Source: CAZFIM01 sp964519615
GTDB taxonomy: Bacteria; Chloroflexota; Dehalococcoidia; GIF9; UBA5629
Direction: 5' to 3'
DNA length: 10,163 nucleotides
NCBI GenBank assembly: GCA_964519615.1
Contig: CAZFIM010000083.1
Location: 1-10,163, forward strand
A program made the translations under genes and the position numbers. Shown piece by piece: positions 1 through 7,330 of this stretch (positions are counted from its first letter, which is position 1; each line of letters opens with the position of its first letter). The notes beneath the pieces were generated by a model that was given only the letters and a program-made list of their open reading frames with translations, searched no databases and had not been told where the DNA came from.

Positions 1-844
1 CGATAATTCCGAGATCATTATATGTATCATGAAGCCGGTCAAGATATAATTGCTGCTGTCGTGCAAGCGCCGCTAAAAACTCCGAGCCGGTATCCTTTAT
101 AACATTATTGATAATCAAACGGTCCACAGTTATATCGTAACGTCTTAATTCAGCCAGTATATCCTCAAGCTGCTCTACGGCCAGCGCCTCCGGAATAGTC
201 ACCAGCACAAAGCTCACCTGAGTGCGCAAAAAATCAATATCAATAGCTGATAACTGTTCCCATCCGGCCAGTATATTCATTACAGAGCGTTTGCTCTCAC
301 CGCCAAGCTTAAGATGAGTGTAAATACGCGGAGCAGCTTTGAGATGGCTTTTTAACAGAGAAGGCATACCAAGCAAACCCAGCGTTTGTCCAAGGGGTGC
401 GGTATCCCAGATAATATTAGCGAAGTCCCCGCTTACAGCCAGTTCCCTGATATAGTCCACCAGGAACTCATCTTTAAGTCCCGGCAGTACCTCCGTAACA
501 AAATCCAGAAACTGCTGATAATCAATTGCAACAAATGATGAGAAGACCTCGTATACCTCTCTGCCGAATCTCCTGTCCCACATCTCTTTAGCCTCTTGTA
601 CACCTATTTCATACATGGAGAGGTCTTTCCTGACCGAGGTTCTCTGACTGCAACGTCCTGTCTCGAAGATATGACCGAGCGACGGCGTGGGATCAGTAGA
701 TATTGCCATTGTTTTTCTGCCGCACAATTAATGATGCAGTGCGGTTGCAGCAGCACAGGTGGTCTTGCCCACTCCGCCCTTTCCTACAAACATCAGTACA
801 TTTTTATTCGCACCACTACCAGAGTTTTTAACGGAATGTGTCAT
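1..844 (-). pseudogene. ArsA/Get3-family ATPase gene, interrupted by an in-frame stop and cut off by the window edge
   Basis: Translating the minus strand from ATG at 844-842 gives an ArsA/Get3-type (anion-transporting or tail-anchored-protein-targeting) ATPase. A deviant Walker A, GKGGVGKTT, lies at residues 21-29. STDPTPSLGH follows at about 48-57, and a switch II motif, DTAPLGQT, at 147-154 (the family usually has DTAPTGHT). The start is supported by AGGA about 6 nt upstream. Codon 39 is TAA (728-730), directly after the Walker A helix. The frame is then open for all remaining codons to base 1, with family-like sequence on both sides, so there is no frameshift. A TCA-to-TAA change would explain the stop. 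A restart at codon 46 would lack the P-loop. This is either a recent pseudogene or a sequencing or assembly error. The C-terminus lies outside the window. The substrate cannot be told from sequence; no ars genes are nearby. Confidence 0.85.
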
Positions 845-873
845 TCTTTATCCTGCATGTACTCCATAGTCAC

Positions 874-901
874 ATTGTATAAGATATATTCCGACCGGAA
901 A
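874..901 (-). promoter_or_regulatory. Weak candidate promoter for the ArsA-type gene
   Basis: On the minus strand, TTTCCG (901-896) and TACAAT (879-874) are separated by 16 nt and lie about 30 nt upstream of the ATG at 844. The -10 box matches consensus at five of six positions and the -35 at about three of six. The gene could instead be read through from cimA, which ends 122 nt upstream. Confidence 0.25.
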
Positions 902-924
902 GAAAAGGCAGGGTAATACCACCA

Positions 925-959
925 CCGTATACGGCTATACACCGGCATAATAGTGTATA
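925..959. repeat. Two small inverted repeats between cimA and the ArsA-type gene
   Basis: A perfect 10-bp palindrome, CCGTATACGG, lies at 925-934. TATACAC (936-942) pairs with GTGTATA (953-959) across a 10-nt loop. No T-run follows on the minus strand, so neither looks like a proper intrinsic terminator for cimA. They could be a protein-binding site or chance. Confidence 0.3.
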
Positions 960-966
960 TACGTTA

Positions 967-2567
967 TTAATGCGTATCGGGATTTTTAAGCAGCCAGTAT
1001 TCCAGGCTGTCGGCCAAAGCCAGCCAGCTTGCATCTATGATATTGGGAGAACTGCCAACGGTTTTCCACAGCTTTTGCCCGTCTGTAGACTCAATCAACA
1101 CTCTTACCTGTGATCCGGTACCGCTGCTCTCTTCCAAAATGCGTACTTTATAATCGACAAGCTTTATCTCAATCAGCTTGGGATAAAATTCCAGCAGCGC
1201 TTTGCGTAGAGCCCGGTCCAGCGCGTTAACCGGACCATTGCCCTCAGCAGCAGTATGCATGGTATTTTTGCCCACCTTGACTTTAATTGTGGCTTCAGAC
1301 AGCATGTCACCGTCTANNNNNNNNNNACCTCGCTCACAGATTGGCGGCGGTGTTTCTCTACCACAACCATAAAATCAATGAGGGTAAAAGGGGCTTTGTA
1401 ATCTGGCTGTGCGCGGTGTAAAAGCAGTTCAAAGGAAGCATCAGCACCTTCATACTGGAAGCCTTTGCCCTCCATTCTTTTTATCTGCTCCAGTACCTGC
1501 CGTGCCTCTTTACCTTCCGGCGGCAGGCTTACACCAAGCTCTTTTGCCTTGAAAATAATGCTTTTCCTGCCCGATATCTCCGAGACAACCACCTGCGGAG
1601 TGTTGCCCACCAGTATCGGATTGATATGCTGATAGCTCTCTTCCCACTTCATCATACCGGAAACATGAAGGCCCGCCTTGTGAGTAAAAGCACTTGCACC
1701 CACATAGGGAAGATAATTGGGCATAGCAAGGTTGGCCAGTTCCGCTACATAGCGTGACGCTGCGGTCAGTTTTGCCAGCTGCTCTTGCGTAACACAGGTG
1801 ATACCCATTTTAAGCTGTAAATTGGGGATTATTGAACAAAGGTTGGCATTGCCGCATCGTTCCCCGTAGCCGTTGATCGTCCCCTGGACCTGTAGAGCAC
1901 CGGCCCGTACAGCCGCTAGAGAATTTGCCACAGCCATTTCCGTATCATTATGGGCATGAATACCCAGAGGTATGGCGATACATTTCTTTACCGCTTCCAC
2001 AGTAGTGCGTACATCATAGGCCAAACTACCGCCGTTGGTATCACACAGGACCACACAATCCGCTCCCGACCCCTGTGCCGTCTGTACGGTTTTCAGGGCA
2101 TATTCAGGGTTACCTTTATAACCGTCAAAAAAGTGCTCGGCATCCATAAAGACAGTCCGTCCCTGTGCCTTAAGGAATTTAATAGATTCGGCGATGATAG
2201 TGAGGTTCTCCTCTGGACTTACCTCCAACACGTGCGTAGCTTGAAGATCCCAGCTCTTAGCGACAATGGTAACAATAGAGGTGCCGGCATCTATCAAAGC
2301 CCTGAGATTTTCGTCCTCATCCACCTTTGAATGCGGGTGTCGTGTACTGCCGAAAGCAACTACCTGAGAGTGCTCCAGACGCATCCGGCGCACTTCCTTA
2401 AAGAACTCCGTATCCTTGGGAATGCCGCCCGGCCATCCACCCTCGATATACTGTATACCCAGTTCATCGAGCTTTTTTACGATCTTCAATTTGTCGGCAA
2501 GCGAAAAGGAGATGCCGTGACGCCCTACTCCATCACGCAGTGTCGTATCATAAAGCTGAACCTGCAT
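967..2567 (-). CDS. cimA: Citramalate synthase (interrupted by an assembly gap)
   Basis: CimA condenses pyruvate with acetyl-CoA to (R)-citramalate, the first step of the threonine-independent isoleucine route. The N-terminal part (413 residues before the gap) is a DRE-TIM barrel: DTTLRDG at 7-13, IEGGWPGG at 41-48 (typical of CimA rather than LeuA), the acidic residue in MDAEHF at E144, metal ligands HAH at 204-206, and GYGERCGN at 233-240. The C-terminal part (967-1305 and slightly upstream) is the LeuA-type allosteric domain, with HTAAEGNGPVNALD. Ten N at 1317-1326 split the two, and as written the frames do not join. Total length should be near 530 residues, normal for CimA. The ATG at 2567 follows leuB by 9 nt, with GAAGG overlapping the leuB end, so the genes are co-transcribed. 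Oddity: RDGVGRH replaces the usual RDGxQxE; see findings. The alternative, a LeuA paralogue, is less likely. Confidence 0.9.
1317..1326. other. Assembly gap (10 N) inside cimA
   Basis: A run of exactly ten N, most likely a placeholder between two contigs or scaffold pieces. The reading frame before it (codon starts at positions equal to 2 mod 3) and after it (0 mod 3) joins only if the true missing length is 2, 5, 8 and so on. Ten bases would break the gene and expose a false TAG at 1314-1316. Confidence 0.97.
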
Positions 2568-2576
2568 CGCGATCTT

Positions 2577-3683
2577 TTAGCCCTTCTTTTCCATCAAAGC
2601 CGCTGCTATGGCATCACCCATTTGACTGGTGCCAACCTTCTTCTTGCCTTCACTCATGATATCATAAGTTCGGTACCCTGCCTCTAAAGTTTCATTAACG
2701 GCATTCTCCACAGCTACGGCTTCTCCAGGAAGTCCCAGTGAATATCTCATCATCATAGCTACACTTAAGATTGTGGCGATTGGATTAGCGATATTCTGCC
2801 CGGCCCGGCTTGGAGCACTACCGTGAATAGGCTCATAAAGCCCGAAGGCATGCGATGATTTGCCCTGAGGTATTCCCGCCAGGCTGGCTGATGGAAGCAT
2901 ACCCATTGACCCCGCCAACATCGATGCCTCATCCGTAATGATATCACCGAAGGTATTCTCAGTAACAATCACATCAAAATACTTTGGATTCTGGATAAAA
3001 CGCATGGCGCAGGCATCCACCAGCATATTGTCCATGGCGATATCGGGGTAGTCCGCAGCCACCTCAGCAGCTACCTGACGCCATAATCGTGATGTTTCAA
3101 GCACATTGGCCTTATCAACAGAAGTCAATTTCTTACGCCGGGTTCGGGCAAGCTCAAAGCCAACTCTCACGATGCGCTCTATTTCAGCCTCGGAATAAGC
3201 CATGGTATCGACAGCTTGCCTGCCCTCTTCTGTTGTCCACTGTTTTTTTGGCTGGCCGAAATAGAGTCCACCGGTAAGCTCGCGTACCACCATCATGTCA
3301 ACGCCCTCGATAACCTCAGGTTTGAGATTGGTAGCGTTGGTCATCAGTGGAGAGACGAATACAGGTCTCAAATTCGCAAACAGCCCCAGGTTTTTACGCA
3401 GTGCCAGAAGCCCGTCTTCCGGCCTCACCTTTGCTTTCGGGTCATCCCATTTGGGACCACCCACCGCACCCAACAAAACCGCATCACAGCTCTGGCACAT
3501 TTTCACGGTCTCATCTGTCAGCGCAACTCCCGTAGCATCGATGGCAGCCCCGCCTACCAGCCCATCTTTAAACACAAACCTGTGTCCGTATTTTTTACCC
3601 ACTGCTTCCATTATTTTTATTGCCTCATCGGCTACCTCCGGACCTACTCCATCACCACGCAGTGCTGCGATAGTAAATTCCAA
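2577..3683 (-). CDS. leuB: 3-isopropylmalate dehydrogenase
   Basis: LeuB oxidatively decarboxylates 3-isopropylmalate to 2-oxoisocaproate, and in CimA-containing organisms often acts on methylmalate too. The sequence carries the family signature: RGDGVGPEV near the start, VRELTGGLYFG with catalytic Tyr141, DKANVLETSRLWR with Lys191, and the metal aspartates 223, 247 and 251 (VTENTFGDIITDEASM). I place the start at TTG 3683-3681. It sits one base after the leuD stop, and AGGAGG at 3692-3697 is 8 nt upstream, which gives 368 residues, close to the family norm. The ATG at 3737 would add 18 residues inside leuD. The cofactor loop reads GSAPSRAG at 289-296 where the family normally has GSAPDIAG. 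That removes the aspartate known to hold the NAD ribose; see findings. Cytoplasmic. Confidence 0.95.
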   Translation of the reverse strand: MEFTIAALRGDGVGPEVADEAIKIMEAVGKKYGHRFVFKDGLVGGAAIDATGVALTDETVKMCQSCDAVLLGAVGGPKWDDPKAKVRPEDGLLALRKNLGLFANLRPVFVSPLMTNATNLKPEVIEGVDMMVVRELTGGLYFGQPKKQWTTEEGRQAVDTMAYSEAEIERIVRVGFELARTRRKKLTSVDKANVLETSRLWRQVAAEVAADYPDIAMDNMLVDACAMRFIQNPKYFDVIVTENTFGDIITDEASMLAGSMGMLPSASLAGIPQGKSSHAFGLYEPIHGSAPSRAGQNIANPIATILSVAMMMRYSLGLPGEAVAVENAVNETLEAGYRTYDIMSEGKKKVGTSQMGDAIAAALMEKKG

Positions 3684-3684
3684 T

Positions 3685-4185
3685 TTAACGTCCTCCTGCA
3701 AAATTCTTTTTAGTATACTCAACCAGACCGCCAGCATTAATGATGCCCATCATAAAATCAGGGTATGATTTTGCCGTAAAGATTTTATTTGCGGTTAAAT
3801 TCTTGATATTCCCGCTTTCCAGATCAACTTCCAGTTCATCGCCCGCTTCGGTATTATCTACCGCATCTCCACATTCAAGCAGAGGAAGTCCTATATTAAT
3901 AGCATTACGGAAAAATATGCGGGCAAAGCTGCGCGCTATAACACAGGATACACCGGCAGCCTTAATTGCTACCGGCGCATGTTCACGGGACGATCCACAA
4001 CCGAAGTTGCTGTCCGCAACAATAATATCTCCGGACCTGACTTTATTGATGAATTCCAGGTCGATATCTTCCATACAGTGTTTCGCAAGCTCATCAGCAT
4101 CTGAAACATTTAAATAGCGTGCAGGAATAATGGCATCTGTATCGACATTTGCACCATATTTAAAAACTTTACCTTTCAATACCAA
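3685..4185 (-). CDS. leuD: 3-isopropylmalate dehydratase small subunit
   Basis: This is the small (swivel-domain) subunit of isopropylmalate isomerase, acting with LeuC to interconvert 2- and 3-isopropylmalate and, with CimA, citramalate and 3-methylmalate. At 166 residues it has the length of the archaeal/Clostridium-type LeuD, shorter than the roughly 200-residue enterobacterial form. Key motifs are NVDTDAIIPARYL near the N-terminus and the substrate loop FGCGSSREHAP at about 61-71. The start is TTG at 4185-4183, with GGAGGG at 4191-4196 placed 5 nt upstream. No ATG gives a better fit. It follows leuC by 46 nt and precedes the leuB start by a single base, so the three genes form one translational block. 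Confidence 0.95.
   Translation of the reverse strand: MVLKGKVFKYGANVDTDAIIPARYLNVSDADELAKHCMEDIDLEFINKVRSGDIIVADSNFGCGSSREHAPVAIKAAGVSCVIARSFARIFFRNAINIGLPLLECGDAVDNTEAGDELEVDLESGNIKNLTANKIFTAKSYPDFMMGIINAGGLVEYTKKNFAGGR
3692..3697 (-). promoter_or_regulatory. Ribosome binding site that decides the leuB TTG start
   Basis: AGGAGG within the last codons of leuD, 8 nt before TTG at 3683. It supports the short LeuB start over the upstream in-frame ATG at 3737 and suggests tight coupling of leuD and leuB translation. Confidence 0.8.
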
Positions 4186-4231
4186 TGGTTCCCTCCAGGT
4201 CTACATTCGTTATTTCATCAATTGCTCTCAG

Positions 4232-5485
4232 CTACATTCCCAGTTCAGCCGGTCCTGCTATTCTACCCATAACTGCACTGGCAGCGGCAACTGCCGGGTT
4301 GGCAAGATAGACCTCTGACTGCGGATGTCCCATCCGGCCTACAAAATTCCTGTTTGTTGTAGAGACACAGCGTTCACCTTTGGCCAGTACGCCCATATGT
4401 CCACCCAGACAGGGGCCGCAGGTTGGAGTACTTACCGCCGCACCTGCCAGGATAAAGGTCTCTACCAGTCCTTCACGCAAGGCATCGAGATAGACCTGCC
4501 GTGAGCCCGGGAGAACGATGCAGCGCAGATTGCTGTTTACCTTTCTGCCCTTGAGTATACTCGCAGCCAGCCTTATATCGTCGAGCCGCCCGTTGGTACA
4601 ACTCCCTATCACAACCTGATCAATGGATACATTGCCCACCTCGCTGATGGGCTTCGTATTCGAAGGCAAATGAGGAAAAGCAACCTGTGGTTCCAGCCTC
4701 GAAACATCATACTCTATCACCTGAGCATATTCACCATCATCGGGTTCATAAACCTTGAAAGCGCGTTTTGCTCTGGCATTAACATAGTGCAAAGCCTTTT
4801 CATCGATCCTGAAAATACCTGCTTTCGCACCGGCTTCTATTGCCATATTGGCCATGGTAAAGCGTCCGTCCATAGGCAGCGCATCGATAGCGGTACCGGT
4901 AAACTCCATGGCAGCATAGAGAGCACCGTCCACACCGATATTGCCGATAGTATAGAGAATAAGATCCTTACCTCCCACCCATTTCCCTAGAGTACCGTTA
5001 TAGATAAATTTTATCGTCTGCGGCACTTTCATCCATATCTGGCCGGTTGCCATAGCGACAGCGATATCTGTTGAGCCCATACCGGTTGAAAAAGCGCCCA
5101 CGGCTCCATACGTACAGGTATGTGAATCTGCACCGATCACAACATCGCCCGGCAGGACGATCCCCTGCTCCGGCAGCAGCACATGTTCTATGCCCATAAG
5201 TCCCACTTCGTAATACAGTATCTTATATTTTCTGGCGAACTCGCGCATTATCTTCGCCTGTTCGGCAGAAAGAATATCTTTATTGGGACAAAAGTGATCA
5301 GGGACAAAAATAACCTTTTGCGGATCGAATACATGGCCGATACCAAAACGGCCAAACTCTTTAATGGCAAGCGGCGCGGTTACATCGTTTGCCAGCACCA
5401 TATCGACATTTACATTTAAAAATTCACCCGGACATACCTTATCCTTGCCGGAATGGGCAGCCAGAATTTTTTCTGCCAGAGTCAA
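4232..5485 (-). CDS. leuC: 3-isopropylmalate dehydratase large subunit (archaeal/HACN type)
   Basis: This is the large, iron-sulfur subunit of isopropylmalate isomerase and works with LeuD. The three cluster cysteines are visible: Cys296 in VIGSCTNGR, and Cys356 and Cys359 in TCGPCLGGH. The aconitase-type segment GADSHTCTYGAVG is at about 118-130. At 417 residues it has the length of the homoaconitase-like archaeal group, not the roughly 465-residue enterobacterial group. The start is TTG (5485-5483) with AGGAGG at 5493-5498 and a 7-nt spacer; this is also where family homology begins. It lies 140 nt after the end of leuA, where a consensus -10 box suggests an internal promoter. No disabling change is visible. 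Confidence 0.96.
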   Translation of the reverse strand: MTLAEKILAAHSGKDKVCPGEFLNVNVDMVLANDVTAPLAIKEFGRFGIGHVFDPQKVIFVPDHFCPNKDILSAEQAKIMREFARKYKILYYEVGLMGIEHVLLPEQGIVLPGDVVIGADSHTCTYGAVGAFSTGMGSTDIAVAMATGQIWMKVPQTIKFIYNGTLGKWVGGKDLILYTIGNIGVDGALYAAMEFTGTAIDALPMDGRFTMANMAIEAGAKAGIFRIDEKALHYVNARAKRAFKVYEPDDGEYAQVIEYDVSRLEPQVAFPHLPSNTKPISEVGNVSIDQVVIGSCTNGRLDDIRLAASILKGRKVNSNLRCIVLPGSRQVYLDALREGLVETFILAGAAVSTPTCGPCLGGHMGVLAKGERCVSTTNRNFVGRMGHPQSEVYLANPAVAAASAVMGRIAGPAELGM

Positions 5486-5514
5486 AATACAACCTCCTTC
5501 TTTCTCTCTATACT

Positions 5515-5520
5515 ATTATA
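5515..5520 (-). promoter_or_regulatory. Candidate -10 box of an internal promoter before leuC
   Basis: A perfect TATAAT on the minus strand about 30 nt before the leuC start, in the 140-nt leuA-leuC gap. I find no convincing -35 hexamer at 16-18 nt upstream, so this rests on the -10 match and its position. The rest of the gap (5521-5625) shows no terminator or small gene. Confidence 0.35.
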
Positions 5521-5625
5521 CAGACCAATACAATAAGAACCTGCCGTAAGTAAAACTTTAATGCGGTGAAGCGTCTGTATTTAATAACCTTCCTGATTTC
5601 CTGATACCAGCCATGCTGCAGGTAG

Positions 5626-7152
5626 TTAAGCCTCTTTAGCTGCTTTGCGTACTGCCAGTAGACGATTAAGCGCATTCATATAGGCCTTGGCGCTGGCCAC
5701 GATAATATCCGTGTCCGCCCCCCTCCCGGTATAGGTAACACCGTCGCTCTCAATACGTATCAGTACCTCACCCATAGCGTCAATGCCCTCGGTAACGGAG
5801 TTAACCGTAAACTCGGTAAGATTGTTGGGAACACGGATAATACGATTAATTGCCTCGTAAACCGCATCGACAGGCCCGGTGCCGCAAGCTGCATCCGCCA
5901 GCATCCGGCCGTCCGGGGCTACCAGACGTACTGCCGCATTGGGTATACTATGGTCGCCGCACGATACTTCTACATGCTCAAGATGGTAAACCTCCGAGAT
6001 AGTACGCATTTTCTCCGCTACCAGAGATTCTATATCCCTATCGGTTATCTCACGCTTTTTATCCGCAAGTTTTTTGAAAGAAGCAAACGCCATGCTGAGC
6101 GCTTCTTCATCGAGAATATAGCCCAGCTCAGCCAGACGTTCCTTGAAAGCGTGACGTCCGCTCAATTTGCCCAGCACCAGAGAGCTTGCCGGGATACCTA
6201 TGGATTTCGGGTCCATTATCTCGTACGTTATCGCTTTCTTGATAACGCCGTCTTGATGTATACCGGACATATGTCTGAAGGCATTGGAACCTATGATGGC
6301 CTTATTAGGCTGCACCACAAAGCCCGTTAAATCGCTTACCAGCCTGCTGATCTTATAAAAATGGGTGCTGTCTATTCCGGTATCAAGGTTGAAATAATCT
6401 TTTCTGGTCTTAAGCGCCATCACTATTTCTTCCAGCGAGGCATTGCCAGCCCGTTCTCCAATGCCGTTGATCGTACATTCCACCTGCCGGGCACCTCGCC
6501 GTACCGCTTCAAGGCTATTGGCGACCGCCAACCCCAGGTCATCATGACAATGCACACTTACAATTGCCTTATCGATGTTGGGGACATTTTTAAATATACC
6601 CTCGATCAGCTTGCCGAATTCACCCGGAATAGCATAGCCCACGGTATCAGGTATATTAACCGTAGTTGCTCCCGCTTCTATCACCGCCTGTAGTATTTGA
6701 TAGATAAAGGCAGGATCAGTCCTGCTGGCATCCATAGGTGAGAACTCTATATCATCCACATATTTTTTCGCCCGCGCTACCATCTCCTTTGATGTCTCAA
6801 GTATCTCCTGACGCGTCTTCTTCAACTGGTATGAAATATGAATATCCGATGCGGAAAGAAAGACATGTATGCGAGCATGCCGGGCATGTGCTACTGCCTC
6901 TGCCGCTTTATCGATACCCTCTGCATTGGCATGGGTGAGTGCGCACACTGTCGATTTTTCAAGTTCTTCAGCTAGAGTTTTTACCGCCTCAAAATCACCC
7001 GGCGAGCTTATGGGAAAGCCGGCTTCGATTACATCGACACCAAGCTTTTCAAGGTTCCGGGCGATATCCAGTTTCTCATGGGTATTAAGGCTGGTGCCGG
7101 CTGCCTGCTCACCATCTCTTAATGTGGTATCGAATATAACGACCCTGTCCAT
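5626..7152 (-). CDS. leuA: 2-isopropylmalate synthase
   Basis: LeuA condenses 2-oxoisovalerate with acetyl-CoA, the committed step of leucine synthesis. Using ATG at 7152-7150, the 508 residues contain DTTLRDGEQ at 8-16, metal ligands HCH at 201-203, and GIGERAGN at about 230-237. The subdomain linker GIHQDG comes next, then the C-terminal allosteric domain with TGPVDAVYEAINRI. An in-frame ATG 18 nt further upstream (7170) lacks a ribosome binding site, whereas AAAGGA lies just before 7152, so I prefer the shorter start. The gene begins about 100 nt after a strong hairpin that follows ilvC. Residue 140, in EFSPMDASR, is Met where the catalytic Glu of characterised LeuA enzymes sits; see findings. 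The full-length allosteric domain implies leucine feedback inhibition. Confidence 0.96.
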   Translation of the reverse strand: MDRVVIFDTTLRDGEQAAGTSLNTHEKLDIARNLEKLGVDVIEAGFPISSPGDFEAVKTLAEELEKSTVCALTHANAEGIDKAAEAVAHARHARIHVFLSASDIHISYQLKKTRQEILETSKEMVARAKKYVDDIEFSPMDASRTDPAFIYQILQAVIEAGATTVNIPDTVGYAIPGEFGKLIEGIFKNVPNIDKAIVSVHCHDDLGLAVANSLEAVRRGARQVECTINGIGERAGNASLEEIVMALKTRKDYFNLDTGIDSTHFYKISRLVSDLTGFVVQPNKAIIGSNAFRHMSGIHQDGVIKKAITYEIMDPKSIGIPASSLVLGKLSGRHAFKERLAELGYILDEEALSMAFASFKKLADKKREITDRDIESLVAEKMRTISEVYHLEHVEVSCGDHSIPNAAVRLVAPDGRMLADAACGTGPVDAVYEAINRIIRVPNNLTEFTVNSVTEGIDAMGEVLIRIESDGVTYTGRGADTDIIVASAKAYMNALNRLLAVRKAAKEA

Positions 7153-7251
7153 TTTTCCTTTCCTTTCCATAGTTCGGAGAAAACAGTTTGTGTGCTTACA
7201 CTAATTATTACATATCGGGCATAGAACAGCAGTATAGTACATTTATTATGT

Positions 7252-7291
7252 AAAATCCAGTACGGCCGTAGATACAGCGGCCGTACTGGAT
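7252..7291 (-). terminator. Strong hairpin with short T-run after ilvC
   Basis: ATCCAGTACGGCCG (7255-7268) is perfectly complementary to 7278-7291, giving a GC-containing 14-bp stem with a 9-nt loop. It starts 40 nt downstream of the ilvC stop. On the minus strand the stem ends in TTTT (7255-7252), a short U-tract; the plus-strand side has none. It is best read as a terminator or partial terminator separating ilvN-ilvC from leuA-leuC-leuD-leuB-cimA. The remaining sequence to the leuA start (7153-7251) holds no clear promoter, so readthrough or attenuation is possible. Confidence 0.7.
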
Positions 7292-7330
7292 ATACATAAT
7301 GCTTAACGTTACTATTAACAGAAAACCTTG

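Noticed and set aside
596..916. Plus-strand open frame of 106 codons at the left end
   Set aside because: It lies opposite the ArsA-type gene, its protein shows no family features, and the minus-strand translation gives clear Walker A and switch motifs; it is a shadow frame.
1314..1316. TAG stop at the edge of the gap as the true end of cimA
   Set aside because: It is read only by carrying the N-terminal frame through ten placeholder N; the C-terminal domain continues in another frame on the far side.
2577..3737. Longer LeuB starting at ATG 3737
   Set aside because: It would place 18 unconserved residues inside leuD; TTG at 3683 has AGGAGG at ideal spacing and matches the family N-terminus.
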